Positions 24,961 through 32,919 of a stretch of DNA of 64,000 nt are shown here, piece after piece. The notes beneath the pieces were generated by a model. The model was not told the origin of the DNA, did no database searches, and worked only from the letters and a program-made list of their open reading frames with translations. This stretch comes from Desulfobulbaceae bacterium (lineage in GTDB: Bacteria; Desulfobacterota; Desulfobulbia; Desulfobulbales; Desulfurivibrionaceae): positions 17,450 through 81,449 of the forward strand of contig DOZO01000041.1 in assembly GCA_003517965.1 (NCBI GenBank), given 5' to 3'. Within the stretch, counting starts at the first letter, position 1; every line of letters begins with the position of its first letter. Made by a program: the position numbers and the translations under genes.

Positions 24961-25830
24961 TTGAAACTTGCCCTTGGTACCGTTCAATTTGGTCTACCCT
25001 ATGGTATCGCCAATCAATCCGGCCAGGTCTCCCTTGCAGAAGCCAGGGAGATCCTGAAAGTGGCTGGGGCCAGTGGTATGACTATGCTTGATACCGCCGT
25101 GGTTTATGGCGAAAGTGAGCAGAGGCTTGGGGAAATTGGAGTGCAGGGCTGGCAGATTGTTTCGAAGTTGCCATCCATCCCCGAGGGCTGTATTGATTAC
25201 AGTCGATGGATTGCCGAAGCAGTTGATGGATCCTTGCAGCGGCTTAAAGTTAAAAGTCTTTACGGCCTGTTACTGCACCGCCCGCAGCAACTTCTGGAAA
25301 GGTGCGGCGATCAGCTTTATCGCGTATTACAGCAACTCAAGCAAGATGGACTGGTTCAAAAAGTAGGCATTTCGATCTATGATCCTTCAGAGCTCGACAC
25401 CCTTTGTGGTCGTTTCCAGTTCGATCTTGTCCAGGCACCGTTTAATGTCTTGGATCGGCGTCTTATCGAGACAGGCTGGTTGACCAGGTTGGCAGAGCAT
25501 GGCACCGAATTGCATGTGCGTTCGATCTTCCTCCAGGGGCTGCTTTTAATGCACCCGACTGGTCGTGACAAGAGATTTGCTTGTTGGGGGGATCTTTGGT
25601 CCGATTGGGATAATTGGTTAAGCAATAATCGACTTACGCCTTTGCAGGCGTGTCTCCGGTATGTCTTGTCATTTCCACAAATTAGCAAGGTTGTCGTTGG
25701 TGTCGATAGCATGTCGCAGTTACAGGAGATACTGGCAGCCGCAGCAGGCGTTATGCCGAAAATTCCGGAAGAACTAAGTAGTGGTGACATTAATCTTGTT
25801 AACCCGGCAAATTGGTCTGCACTGATTTGA
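24961..25830 (+). CDS. Aldo/keto reductase family protein
   Basis: A 289-residue AKR-fold (TIM barrel) enzyme. LALGTVQFGLPYGIAN, MLDTAVVYGESEQRLGE (the DxxxxYG catalytic segment), VSKLP (Lys) and LYGLLLHRP (His) supply the tetrad, and VQAPFNVLDRR is the family segment. A TTG start at 24961 follows AAGGAG by ~10 bases. Such reductases are often encoded in nonulosonic-acid loci next to a NeuB and cytidylyltransferase, as here, and probably reduce a keto-sugar. The substrate is unknown. Confidence 0.85.
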   Translation: MKLALGTVQFGLPYGIANQSGQVSLAEAREILKVAGASGMTMLDTAVVYGESEQRLGEIGVQGWQIVSKLPSIPEGCIDYSRWIAEAVDGSLQRLKVKSLYGLLLHRPQQLLERCGDQLYRVLQQLKQDGLVQKVGISIYDPSELDTLCGRFQFDLVQAPFNVLDRRLIETGWLTRLAEHGTELHVRSIFLQGLLLMHPTGRDKRFACWGDLWSDWDNWLSNNRLTPLQACLRYVLSFPQISKVVVGVDSMSQLQEILAAAAGVMPKIPEELSSGDINLVNPANWSALI

Positions 25831-25880
25831 TCCGGGATTTTAATTTGCAAATTTAAAAAATAACAGCCAAGGAAACGAAC

Positions 25881-26882
25881 ATGTCGATTGAAATCATCGC
25901 CGAATTAGCTCAGGGCTTTGAAGGTCGCCCTGAACAGGCGCGCTTGCTGATGAAGGCTGCGACAACTGCGGGTGCGGATGCCGTAAAATATCAACTGGTA
26001 TATGCTGATGAGTTGGCTACCCCGGATTATAAATACTACGAATTGTTCCGTTCTTTGGAAATGGCGGATGAAGTTTGGGTAGAACTGGCTGAGTATGCGC
26101 GGGAGTTGGGCGTTCGGCTGCACCTGGACGTTTTCGGGACGAGTAGTCTTCAATTGGCGGAGCGTCTTGAAGTGGCCGCGGTCAAGATCCATGGCACTGA
26201 TCTTACCAACATCGGTCTTCTCTCCGATGTCGCAAGAAGTTCGGTGCCAAGAGTATTGTTGGGAGCTGGTGGTGGTCATGCCAATGAAATTCGACAAGCA
26301 ATTAATATCTTAGCGGATAAACAGATTGTTGTCCTGCTGGGTTTTCAGGGCTATCCTACTCCTGATGAGTCCAATCAAATCGCACGAACCCGATTAGTTA
26401 TCAAGAGCCTCGGGGACACTCATCAGAATGTTGTTGTTGGATTTGCCGATCATGCTCGGCCAGAGAGCCCGTTGCGTTACGCTTTGGCAGCAACGGCGAT
26501 TGGCGCTGGGGCAACTGTTTTTGAAAAACATCTGACCCTTGGCAAGGTCATGAAGCTTGAAGACCACGAATCGGCTCTGAATCCTGATGAATTTTTAGAG
26601 TTTTCGCAAATTATACGGCACTGCTCAGATGCATTAGGGGAAGCGAAAGATACGGAAGATTTTGGGATGAGTGAAGTCGAAAAAGGTTATCGAAAAATGA
26701 TTCGTCGCCATGTTGTAACAAGTCGTGATCTGAAAAAAGGTTCAATAATTGCTCCGACTGATATAGTACTGAAGCGTAGTTCGGCAGAGAATGTGTTGAC
26801 TGATTTGGATCTAGCCTACGACAAAACGCTTAATTGCGATCTTAAAAAAAATATGCCAATAGCTACCAACGACATTATTTAA
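25881..26882 (+). CDS. NeuB-family synthase, divergent paralogue (cassette B)
   Basis: A 333-residue member of the NeuB family. IEIIAELAQGFEG replaces the usual VIAEIGxNHxG. GADAVKYQLVYADELATPDY, LHLDVFGTSSLQL, VKIHGTDL, VLLGAGG, LLGFQGYPTPDE, VVGFADHARPES and ATVFEKHLTL trace the TIM barrel. The C-terminal ~70 residues form an SAF-type domain (RHVVTSRDLKKGSIIAPTDIVLKR). The base composition of this and the next gene is clearly lower in GC than cassette A. It is paired with the SpsF-like cytidylyltransferase 14 bases downstream. The product is a ulosonic acid of unknown type. Confidence 0.82.
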   Translation: MSIEIIAELAQGFEGRPEQARLLMKAATTAGADAVKYQLVYADELATPDYKYYELFRSLEMADEVWVELAEYARELGVRLHLDVFGTSSLQLAERLEVAAVKIHGTDLTNIGLLSDVARSSVPRVLLGAGGGHANEIRQAINILADKQIVVLLGFQGYPTPDESNQIARTRLVIKSLGDTHQNVVVGFADHARPESPLRYALAATAIGAGATVFEKHLTLGKVMKLEDHESALNPDEFLEFSQIIRHCSDALGEAKDTEDFGMSEVEKGYRKMIRRHVVTSRDLKKGSIIAPTDIVLKRSSAENVLTDLDLAYDKTLNCDLKKNMPIATNDII

Positions 26883-26896
26883 AGAAAGGAGCTGAA

Positions 26897-27667
26897 GTGA
26901 AAAGAAAGCTTGTTGCCGCTCTTGCCTGCCGAAATCAAGGTTCTCGTCTTTATGGGAAACCTCTGCAAAATTTGGAGGTGGCCAAAGGGATTCGGATAAT
27001 AGACAACATCATTGGTTGCTTGAAAGCCATTAATTGCATTGACGAGATTGTTCTCGGGATTTCTGAGGGTGTAGAAAATGAGATTTTTAAGCGTATCGCC
27101 GAAGAACAGGGGCTCAAATATATTGTTGGTGACCAGATTGACGTTTTGTCGCGACTCGTTAAATGCGGCCAGGTTTCCGAAGCTACTGATATTTTTAGGG
27201 TTACCAGTGAATCGCCATTTCTTTATTTTGAATCAGTAGAGGATCTCTGGCTGCGCCATCAAAATGAGCAAGCAGATGTTACTTTTATGTGGAACATTAT
27301 TGATGGTTCAGGTTTTGAATTTTATACGTTTGAGGCGCTTAAAGCGTCTCATGATCGAGGTTCAGCTAAGCATAGATCTGAACTTTGTTCGCTTTATGTC
27401 CGAGAGCACCCTGAGGAGTTTAAGGTTATTAAATCAGATCCACCTCAAGAATTAATCAGAAAAGATTTGAGATTGACCGTCGATTATCCAGAGGATCTTG
27501 TTGTCTGTCGGGCTGTTTATTTAGCATTACAAGATCAGGCCCCCCAAATAAGGGTTTCGGAAATCGTCAAATATCTTGATGCCCATCCTAAATTGGTAGA
27601 GTTAATTGCGCCGTACACAGAAGTTGGATATTCGACCATGGATCTTTGGGGAAGTCAGAATGGGTAA
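26897..27667 (+). CDS. SpsF-like cytidylyltransferase (cassette B)
   Basis: A 256-residue nucleotidyltransferase of the SpsF/KdsB-like superfamily. The N-terminal LVAALACRNQGSRLYGKPL is a variant of the RxGSxRxPGKxL binding loop. IDEIVLGIS, FRVTSESPFLYFESVEDL and LRLTVDYPEDLVVCRAVY are the family order. It starts with GTG after AAAGGAGCTG. SpsF pairs with a NeuB-like SpsE in Bacillus spore-coat glycan loci, matching the NeuB-like gene immediately upstream. It probably makes a CMP-ulosonate. Its last bases overlap the aminotransferase start. Confidence 0.8.
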   Translation: MKRKLVAALACRNQGSRLYGKPLQNLEVAKGIRIIDNIIGCLKAINCIDEIVLGISEGVENEIFKRIAEEQGLKYIVGDQIDVLSRLVKCGQVSEATDIFRVTSESPFLYFESVEDLWLRHQNEQADVTFMWNIIDGSGFEFYTFEALKASHDRGSAKHRSELCSLYVREHPEEFKVIKSDPPQELIRKDLRLTVDYPEDLVVCRAVYLALQDQAPQIRVSEIVKYLDAHPKLVELIAPYTEVGYSTMDLWGSQNG

Positions 27668-28967
27668 TGCCGGCCAGAAACTCTGGCAACGCGCCAAGCA
27701 AGTCATACCTGGCGGTAATATGTTGCTTTCCAAACGTGCCGAAATGTTTCTGCCTGAGCAGTGGCCCGCCTACTTTAGCAGGGCCAAGGGGTGCAAAGTT
27801 TGGGATTTGGATGGCAATGAGTTCATCGACATGTCTATCATGGGGATCGGCACCAATATTTTGGGCTACGGCCATCCCGAGGTGGATGAGGCAGTTCGTA
27901 AAACCATCGACGCCGGGAATATGTCTACCCTCAACTGCCCTGAAGAGGTTTATCTGGCTGAAAAGCTTATTGAACTGCATCCATGGGCCGACATGGCTCG
28001 TTTGGCCCGTTCGGGTGGCGAGGCCAATGCCATCGCTATTCGCATTGCTCGTGCCGCCACTGGTAAGGACAAGGTCGCTATCTGTGGTTACCATGGCTGG
28101 CACGATTGGTATCTCGCCGCCAATTTAGGCGATGAGAAAAATCTCGCAGGTCACTTGCTGCCGGGCTTGGAGCCTAACGGTGTGCCGCTAAACCTGCGTG
28201 GTACCGTTTTCCCTTTCGCCTACAACAATTTCGCCGAGTTGGAAGCCTTGGTTATGGCGCACGATATTGGCGTGATTAAAATGGAAGTGGCGCGCAACCA
28301 TGGCCCGCAAGAAAACTTTTTGCACAAGGTGCGCCAGCTTGCTTCCGCGCACGGTATTGTACTGATTTTTGACGAGTGTACTTCCGGTTTTCGTCAAACC
28401 TTTGGCGGACTTCACAAGGAATATGGTGTTGAACCAGACATGGCTATGTTCGGCAAGGCCTTGGGTAATGGCTATGCTATTACGGCTACCATCGGTCGGC
28501 GTGAAATCATGGAAGCCGCGCAGACCACCTTTATCAGTAGTACCTTTTGGACCGAAAGGATTGGCCCGACTGCGGCGCTGAAGACATTGGAAGTGATGGA
28601 ACGTGTGAAAGCCTGGGAGCAGATCACCAATGTTGGTCGGGAAATCACTGCGGGTTGGCAAGAGTTGGCGAAAAAACATGAACTATCTATTGCTACCAGT
28701 GGTCTGTCGGCGCTGACCGGATTTTCATTCGTCAGCCCAAACGCGCTGTTTTACAAAACTCTCATAACGCAGGAAATGTTGGGCAAAGGCTATCTTGCCG
28801 GTACCAGCGTTTATGTCTGCACTGAGCACACTCCAGATTTGGTGGCAGGCTTCTTTGAAGCTCTCGATCCTGTGTTTGCACTCATTAAGGAATGTGAACA
28901 AGGACGCGATGTGCTGGGCTTGCTCAAAGGACCGGTGTGTCATGCTGGGTTTAAGAGGTTGAATTAA
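27660..28967 (+). CDS. HemL-like class III aminotransferase
   Basis: A 435-residue PLP enzyme resembling glutamate-1-semialdehyde aminomutase: QVIPGGNMLLSKR, WDLDGNEFIDMSIMGIG, LARSGGEANAIAIRIAR, AICGYHGWHDWY, LIFDECTSGFRQTFGG (Asp for PLP) and PDMAMFGKALGNGYAI (Schiff-base Lys). It overlaps the preceding gene by 8 bases and abuts the PIG-L deacetylase, so it is a sugar-pathway enzyme rather than the haem enzyme. The proposed role is amination of a keto-sugar or of the ulosonate. HemL homologues with this gene neighbourhood occur in other glycan loci, from general knowledge. Confidence 0.85.
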   Translation: MGNAGQKLWQRAKQVIPGGNMLLSKRAEMFLPEQWPAYFSRAKGCKVWDLDGNEFIDMSIMGIGTNILGYGHPEVDEAVRKTIDAGNMSTLNCPEEVYLAEKLIELHPWADMARLARSGGEANAIAIRIARAATGKDKVAICGYHGWHDWYLAANLGDEKNLAGHLLPGLEPNGVPLNLRGTVFPFAYNNFAELEALVMAHDIGVIKMEVARNHGPQENFLHKVRQLASAHGIVLIFDECTSGFRQTFGGLHKEYGVEPDMAMFGKALGNGYAITATIGRREIMEAAQTTFISSTFWTERIGPTAALKTLEVMERVKAWEQITNVGREITAGWQELAKKHELSIATSGLSALTGFSFVSPNALFYKTLITQEMLGKGYLAGTSVYVCTEHTPDLVAGFFEALDPVFALIKECEQGRDVLGLLKGPVCHAGFKRLN

Positions 28968-29653
28968 TGCCGAAGACGGTTCTTGTTGTAGCTGCCCATC
29001 CCGATGATGAAGTTCTTGGTTGTGGCGGCGCCATCGCCATGTTGGTTGACCAAGGCGTGATCGTCCATGTTGCTTTTCTGGCTGATGGGGTTTTTTCCCG
29101 TACTCCCGAGCCGGGCGCCCAGTCCGAGGAGGAGCTTCAATTACGTCGTGCGACAGCACAAAAAGCCAACAAAATTTTAGGCGTTAAATCTGTATCATTT
29201 GGTGACTTCCCTGATAACCGAATGGATACCGTAGCTCTGCTTGATATAGTAAAAAGCGTTGAAGTCCTAATTGCCAAGCACCAACCAGACACGATTTTTA
29301 CGCACCATGCCGGTGATTTAAACATAGATCACCGTCGTACTCACGAGGCGGTAGTTACGGCTTGCCGCCCACGGCCTGGCCATCCAGTAAAAACTTTACT
29401 CTGCTTTGAAATACCTTCCAGCACCGAATGGCAGGTGCCAGGTTCCGCGCCATTTTTTGCTCCGAACTGGTTTGTGGATATCTCGGGAACCTTGGATCGA
29501 AAAATGGCGGCGCTCAATGCCTATGCCACTGAGTTATGTCCCTGGCCTCATCCGCGATCACTACAGGGTATTGAGCATTTGGCCAGGTGGCGCGGTGCAG
29601 TTATAGGTGTCGAGGCTGCGGAGGCCTTCATTCTGGGGAGACACTTGTCGTGA
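28967..29653 (+). CDS. PIG-L family deacetylase
   Basis: A 228-residue zinc-dependent N-deacetylase. AAHPDDEVLGCGGAI carries the metal-binding HPDD. FTHHAGDLNIDHRRTHEAV provides the second motif with HxxH. FPDNRMDT is the conserved loop. Members remove acetyl groups from GlcNAc-type sugars or conjugates. The start shares one base with the previous stop (TAATG) and the end overlaps the PseG fusion by four bases, indicating tight coupling. It may expose an amine that the downstream acetyl-, formyl- or other transfer domains then modify. Confidence 0.9.
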   Translation: MPKTVLVVAAHPDDEVLGCGGAIAMLVDQGVIVHVAFLADGVFSRTPEPGAQSEEELQLRRATAQKANKILGVKSVSFGDFPDNRMDTVALLDIVKSVEVLIAKHQPDTIFTHHAGDLNIDHRRTHEAVVTACRPRPGHPVKTLLCFEIPSSTEWQVPGSAPFFAPNWFVDISGTLDRKMAALNAYATELCPWPHPRSLQGIEHLARWRGAVIGVEAAEAFILGRHLS

Positions 29654-31842
29654 AGGTGGTTTTTCGCGTTGATGCCTCGAATCGCATGGGTACAGGTCAC
29701 CTCATCCGCTGCCTCACCCTGGCCGAGGCTTTGCGTGATCGCGGCGCGGAAACGCGTTTCATCTGCCGGGCTCATTCTGGCAACCTGATCGGAATGCTGC
29801 AACGGCAAGCCATGCCAGTTATCGGTCTGCCGGCATCTGCGCAGCTCTCAAATGTATATTCCGAGGATTACGCCGCCTGGCTGGGGGTAACTCAGATTGA
29901 AGATGCTGAGCAGAGCATCGAAGCCCTGCAAGGTGATCATGTCGATGTGCTCATTGTTGATCACTATAGTCTCGATATTGATTGGGAGCAAAGGCTGCGC
30001 CCGCACACTGACAAAATCATGGTGATCGATGATCTTGTCAACCGACGGCATGACTGTGATCTGTTGTTAAATCAGAATTATTCTGCTGAAAGGGAAGATC
30101 GTTCCAGGGGATTGGTACCAGAGATTTGTCGATTGTTGTTGGGGCCAAGCTATGCGTTGCTACGGCAGGAATATGCTGCCTATCGGCGGGTCCTACGCCA
30201 GCGGGATGGACTGGTACACCGGGTGTTGGTGTTTTTTGGTGGACCTGACCCCTATAATACTACCGGCCTGGCGCTGGAGGCGCTCTCCGCGCCTGAGTTC
30301 CGGCATTTGGAAGTCGATGTGGTTATTGGGGGCACTAATCCGCATCGTGTCGCGATTGAAAAACAAATATCCATGCGGCCACGCACCAAGCTGTATGGCC
30401 CACGACCGCATTTAGCGGATTTGATGGCTCAAGCTGATCTGGCGATTGGCGCTGGAGGAGCAACAACTTGGGAAAGAATGTGTTTTGGCCTCCCAAGCTT
30501 GGTCATTTCACTTTCAGAAAATCAACGACCAGCTTGTGAAGCGCTCGCCCAAGAGGGGTTGATTTATTATCTCGGAGAATTCAGTGAGGTTCAGGCCTCG
30601 GATCTGGGCTGTGCGCTTAAGGAATGTATTGAAAATCGCGAGCATCAGCTTGCTTGTTCAATTCGAAATCAGCTTTTGGCGGATGGACTCGGAACCCTAC
30701 GACTTGCGGAGGTGCTCGACCCAACTCCGACCGCTCAGCTTCGTCTAAGGCTTGCCTGCCATGATGATATGAACCTTTATTTCAATTGGGCCAATGATCA
30801 CGAAGTGCGTCGGCAAGCCATCCATTCAGAACCAATTTCTTGGGCGCGGCATCAAGAGTGGTTTACGAATAAGCTTGCTGATGCGCAGAGTCATCTTTTC
30901 ACCCTCATGGCCGGATCATTGCCTGTCGGGCAAATCCGTTTTGATCAGGAAGGAGATGAGGCGCGCATCGACTATTCACTTGATGCCTTGGTACGAGGCC
31001 GAGGTTGGGCGACACGCCTGGTGGCAATGGGGGCGGCATATCTGCGGCAAAGCGCACCAATCACCCTTCGTGCTAAAGTCAAGGCTGGCAATTATGTCTC
31101 TCGATCTGTATTTATGCGTCATGGCTTTAAGCAGGCACCATTGCCTCTCTGTGGGGGGGGGGATATGTGCCGTTCTATCGCCATCATGTCGGATCGCAAC
31201 AGCTGGCTGAATGCTTATCTGCCTGAATTGATTCTCAACTGGCTTGATGAGGGTCACCGGGTATTATGGGCACATGATATTGAAGATCTTCTCCATGCAG
31301 ATTTCTGCTTTTATTTGAGTTGTGGACAGATAGTGCCACCTTCCATTTTGAAGCAGTACCTGCATAATTTAGTCGTTCACGAAAGCGACTTGCCGAGAGG
31401 TAAGGGCTGGTCGCCGTTAACTTGGCAAATTCTTGAGGACAAAAATCGAATCCCTGTCACCCTGTTGGAGGCCGCAGAAAGAGTGGATAGCGGCAGGGTC
31501 TATGCCCAGGAATGGCTGGAATTTGAAGGACATGAATTAATCGACGAAATGCGTGAAAGGCAGGCGAAGGCAACCATCAAATTGTGTAAACTTTTCGTTG
31601 ATGGCTACCCGAAGATTCTTGCTGAGGCGCGTGAACAGATTGGGGCAGAGAGTTTTTATCCACATCGGCAACCCGCGGACAGTCGTTTGACTCCCACCCA
31701 ATCGATTAAAGCACAGTTTGATCTGTTTCGGGTAGTGGATAATCAACACTATCCTGCATTTTTCGATCTGAATGGTCAACGCTATTTTTTGCGGATCGAT
31801 AAGGCACCGCTACCTTCTGGCGAGGAGAATATGCCGACATGA
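29650..31842 (+). CDS. PseG-PseH-formyltransferase three-domain fusion with a poly-G tract
   Basis: A 730-residue fusion. Residues 1-~345 are PseG (UDP-sugar hydrolase of pseudaminic acid synthesis: FRVDASNRMGTGHLIRCLTLA with catalytic His, FFGGPDPYN, GAGGATTWERMCFGLPS). Residues ~358-510 are a PseH-like GNAT acetyltransferase (DDMNLYFNWANDHEVRRQA, GRGWATRLV). Residues ~515-725 resemble formyltransferases (NLVVHESDLPRGKGWSPLTW, EAAERVDSGRVYAQ). The GTG start overlaps the PIG-L stop. A run of ten G (31153-31162) lies at the GNAT end. Loss or gain of one G would stop translation within ~20-25 codons and remove the formyltransferase part. The known pathway uses PseG and PseH separately; the third domain suggests an N-formyl variant. 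Confidence 0.88.
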   Translation: MKVVFRVDASNRMGTGHLIRCLTLAEALRDRGAETRFICRAHSGNLIGMLQRQAMPVIGLPASAQLSNVYSEDYAAWLGVTQIEDAEQSIEALQGDHVDVLIVDHYSLDIDWEQRLRPHTDKIMVIDDLVNRRHDCDLLLNQNYSAEREDRSRGLVPEICRLLLGPSYALLRQEYAAYRRVLRQRDGLVHRVLVFFGGPDPYNTTGLALEALSAPEFRHLEVDVVIGGTNPHRVAIEKQISMRPRTKLYGPRPHLADLMAQADLAIGAGGATTWERMCFGLPSLVISLSENQRPACEALAQEGLIYYLGEFSEVQASDLGCALKECIENREHQLACSIRNQLLADGLGTLRLAEVLDPTPTAQLRLRLACHDDMNLYFNWANDHEVRRQAIHSEPISWARHQEWFTNKLADAQSHLFTLMAGSLPVGQIRFDQEGDEARIDYSLDALVRGRGWATRLVAMGAAYLRQSAPITLRAKVKAGNYVSRSVFMRHGFKQAPLPLCGGGDMCRSIAIMSDRNSWLNAYLPELILNWLDEGHRVLWAHDIEDLLHADFCFYLSCGQIVPPSILKQYLHNLVVHESDLPRGKGWSPLTWQILEDKNRIPVTLLEAAERVDSGRVYAQEWLEFEGHELIDEMRERQAKATIKLCKLFVDGYPKILAEAREQIGAESFYPHRQPADSRLTPTQSIKAQFDLFRVVDNQHYPAFFDLNGQRYFLRIDKAPLPSGEENMPT
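31153..31162 (+). repeat. Homopolymeric G10 tract in the fusion gene
   Basis: Ten consecutive G within the coding sequence, encoding GGG plus the first base of the next codon. Reading with nine G ends at a TGA by 31210. Reading with eleven G also meets a stop within ~25 codons. It is a candidate contingency (slipped-strand) site. Confidence 0.9.
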
Positions 31843-32783
31843 TGGCTGTCCTGTTTACTGGTGGAGGTGGGGCCGGAAATGAAGCTCTGTGGCGCTTGCT
31901 CGGACATCGCTACACGCTCCATTTCGGCGATGCCGACCCAAGGTCAATTGACCCGACGATTCCGGAAGATCGTCGGCATCAACTGCCGTGGGCTTCCGAT
32001 CCAGATTTTCTCGGCAAGATGGTCGATTTGTGTCATCGCCTAAACATTGACCTGCTGGTTCCAGGCGTGGATGAGGAATTGCTCGCACTGGCGCAAGGTG
32101 TGGCTGCGCTGATGCCTACTCGCTTGCTTCTACCCCATGCGGACTACGTCAAAACGATGTTGGACAAACTGTCCATGATCCGGGCTTTATCAGAAAAGAA
32201 AGTGCAAGTGCCGGCCAGCCGGACTTTGGCTGACGATCTTGATGGCCAAAGTTTTCCCTGCATTGCCAAGCCGCGAAGCGGTAGAGGGTCGCGGGACGTT
32301 CGGGTGTTGTCTTCCAGAGCGGAAGCATTGACACTTGGCGTGGCATTGGGGCATTCTGCAGGGATGACATTATTGCAGGAAAAAATCGAAGGCATCGAAT
32401 ATACAGTCCAGATGGTGGCCGATACCGAATGCCATTTGTGTGCTATCGTGCCGGTCAGAATCAACATCAAACGAGGGATCACTCTTCGTGCTGAAACCGA
32501 AGCGGAACCACGAGTTATCGATGCCTGTCGAGAAATACATCAAGCCGTTCCCACTGGTGGATGCTATAATATTCAACTGATGTTGACCCAGGAAGGGGAT
32601 GTTCTTCCTTTTGAGATCAATCCCCGGATCTCAACCACATTTTGTTTGTCCGTAGCGGCAGGCATCGATCCCATTTCTTTATTTTTTGATGGTTTCCATA
32701 CTGACGAAATTTTACCATTCGCTTCTGGTATTCAGTTGCGCCGCCACTGGACAAACCATTTTTTGCAAGGCATTGATTTGTAA
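31839..32783 (+). CDS. ATP-grasp family ligase
   Basis: A 314-residue ATP-grasp enzyme with the carbamoyl-phosphate-synthase-large-subunit-like layout: preATP-grasp domain (VLFTGGGGAGNEALWRLL), FPCIAKPRSGRGSRDVRVL (glycine-rich ATP loop), LLQEKIEGIEYTVQMV and the metal-binding FEINPRISTTF. These enzymes join a carboxylate to an amine or thiol through an acyl phosphate, which suggests aminoacylation or amide formation on a sugar amine. The ATGA overlap with the fusion gene implies coupling. The acceptor is unknown. A 136-base spacer follows, with no clear gene. Confidence 0.82.
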   Translation: MMAVLFTGGGGAGNEALWRLLGHRYTLHFGDADPRSIDPTIPEDRRHQLPWASDPDFLGKMVDLCHRLNIDLLVPGVDEELLALAQGVAALMPTRLLLPHADYVKTMLDKLSMIRALSEKKVQVPASRTLADDLDGQSFPCIAKPRSGRGSRDVRVLSSRAEALTLGVALGHSAGMTLLQEKIEGIEYTVQMVADTECHLCAIVPVRINIKRGITLRAETEAEPRVIDACREIHQAVPTGGCYNIQLMLTQEGDVLPFEINPRISTTFCLSVAAGIDPISLFFDGFHTDEILPFASGIQLRRHWTNHFLQGIDL

Positions 32784-32919
32784 AATTCGAGACACTCGAC
32801 GAAGTGTTGCTTGACGCAAAAGTATAGGTTTCTTACACAGACTGCTCTATGGCAATCTCTATGAGATGTTTCATGTTTGCAACGCTTCTCAGTCGCAATT
32901 GGCTGGAAAAGGTGAATGG

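Noticed and set aside
29346..29357. Second ops-like match (GGCGGTAGTTAC)
   Set aside because: It lies inside the PIG-L coding sequence, lacks the conserved T and the T-rich tail, and is at the level of a chance match.
32784..32919. Possible small gene between the ATP-grasp and the third NeuB gene
   Set aside because: Stops in all frames and no family-like peptide; treated as spacer.
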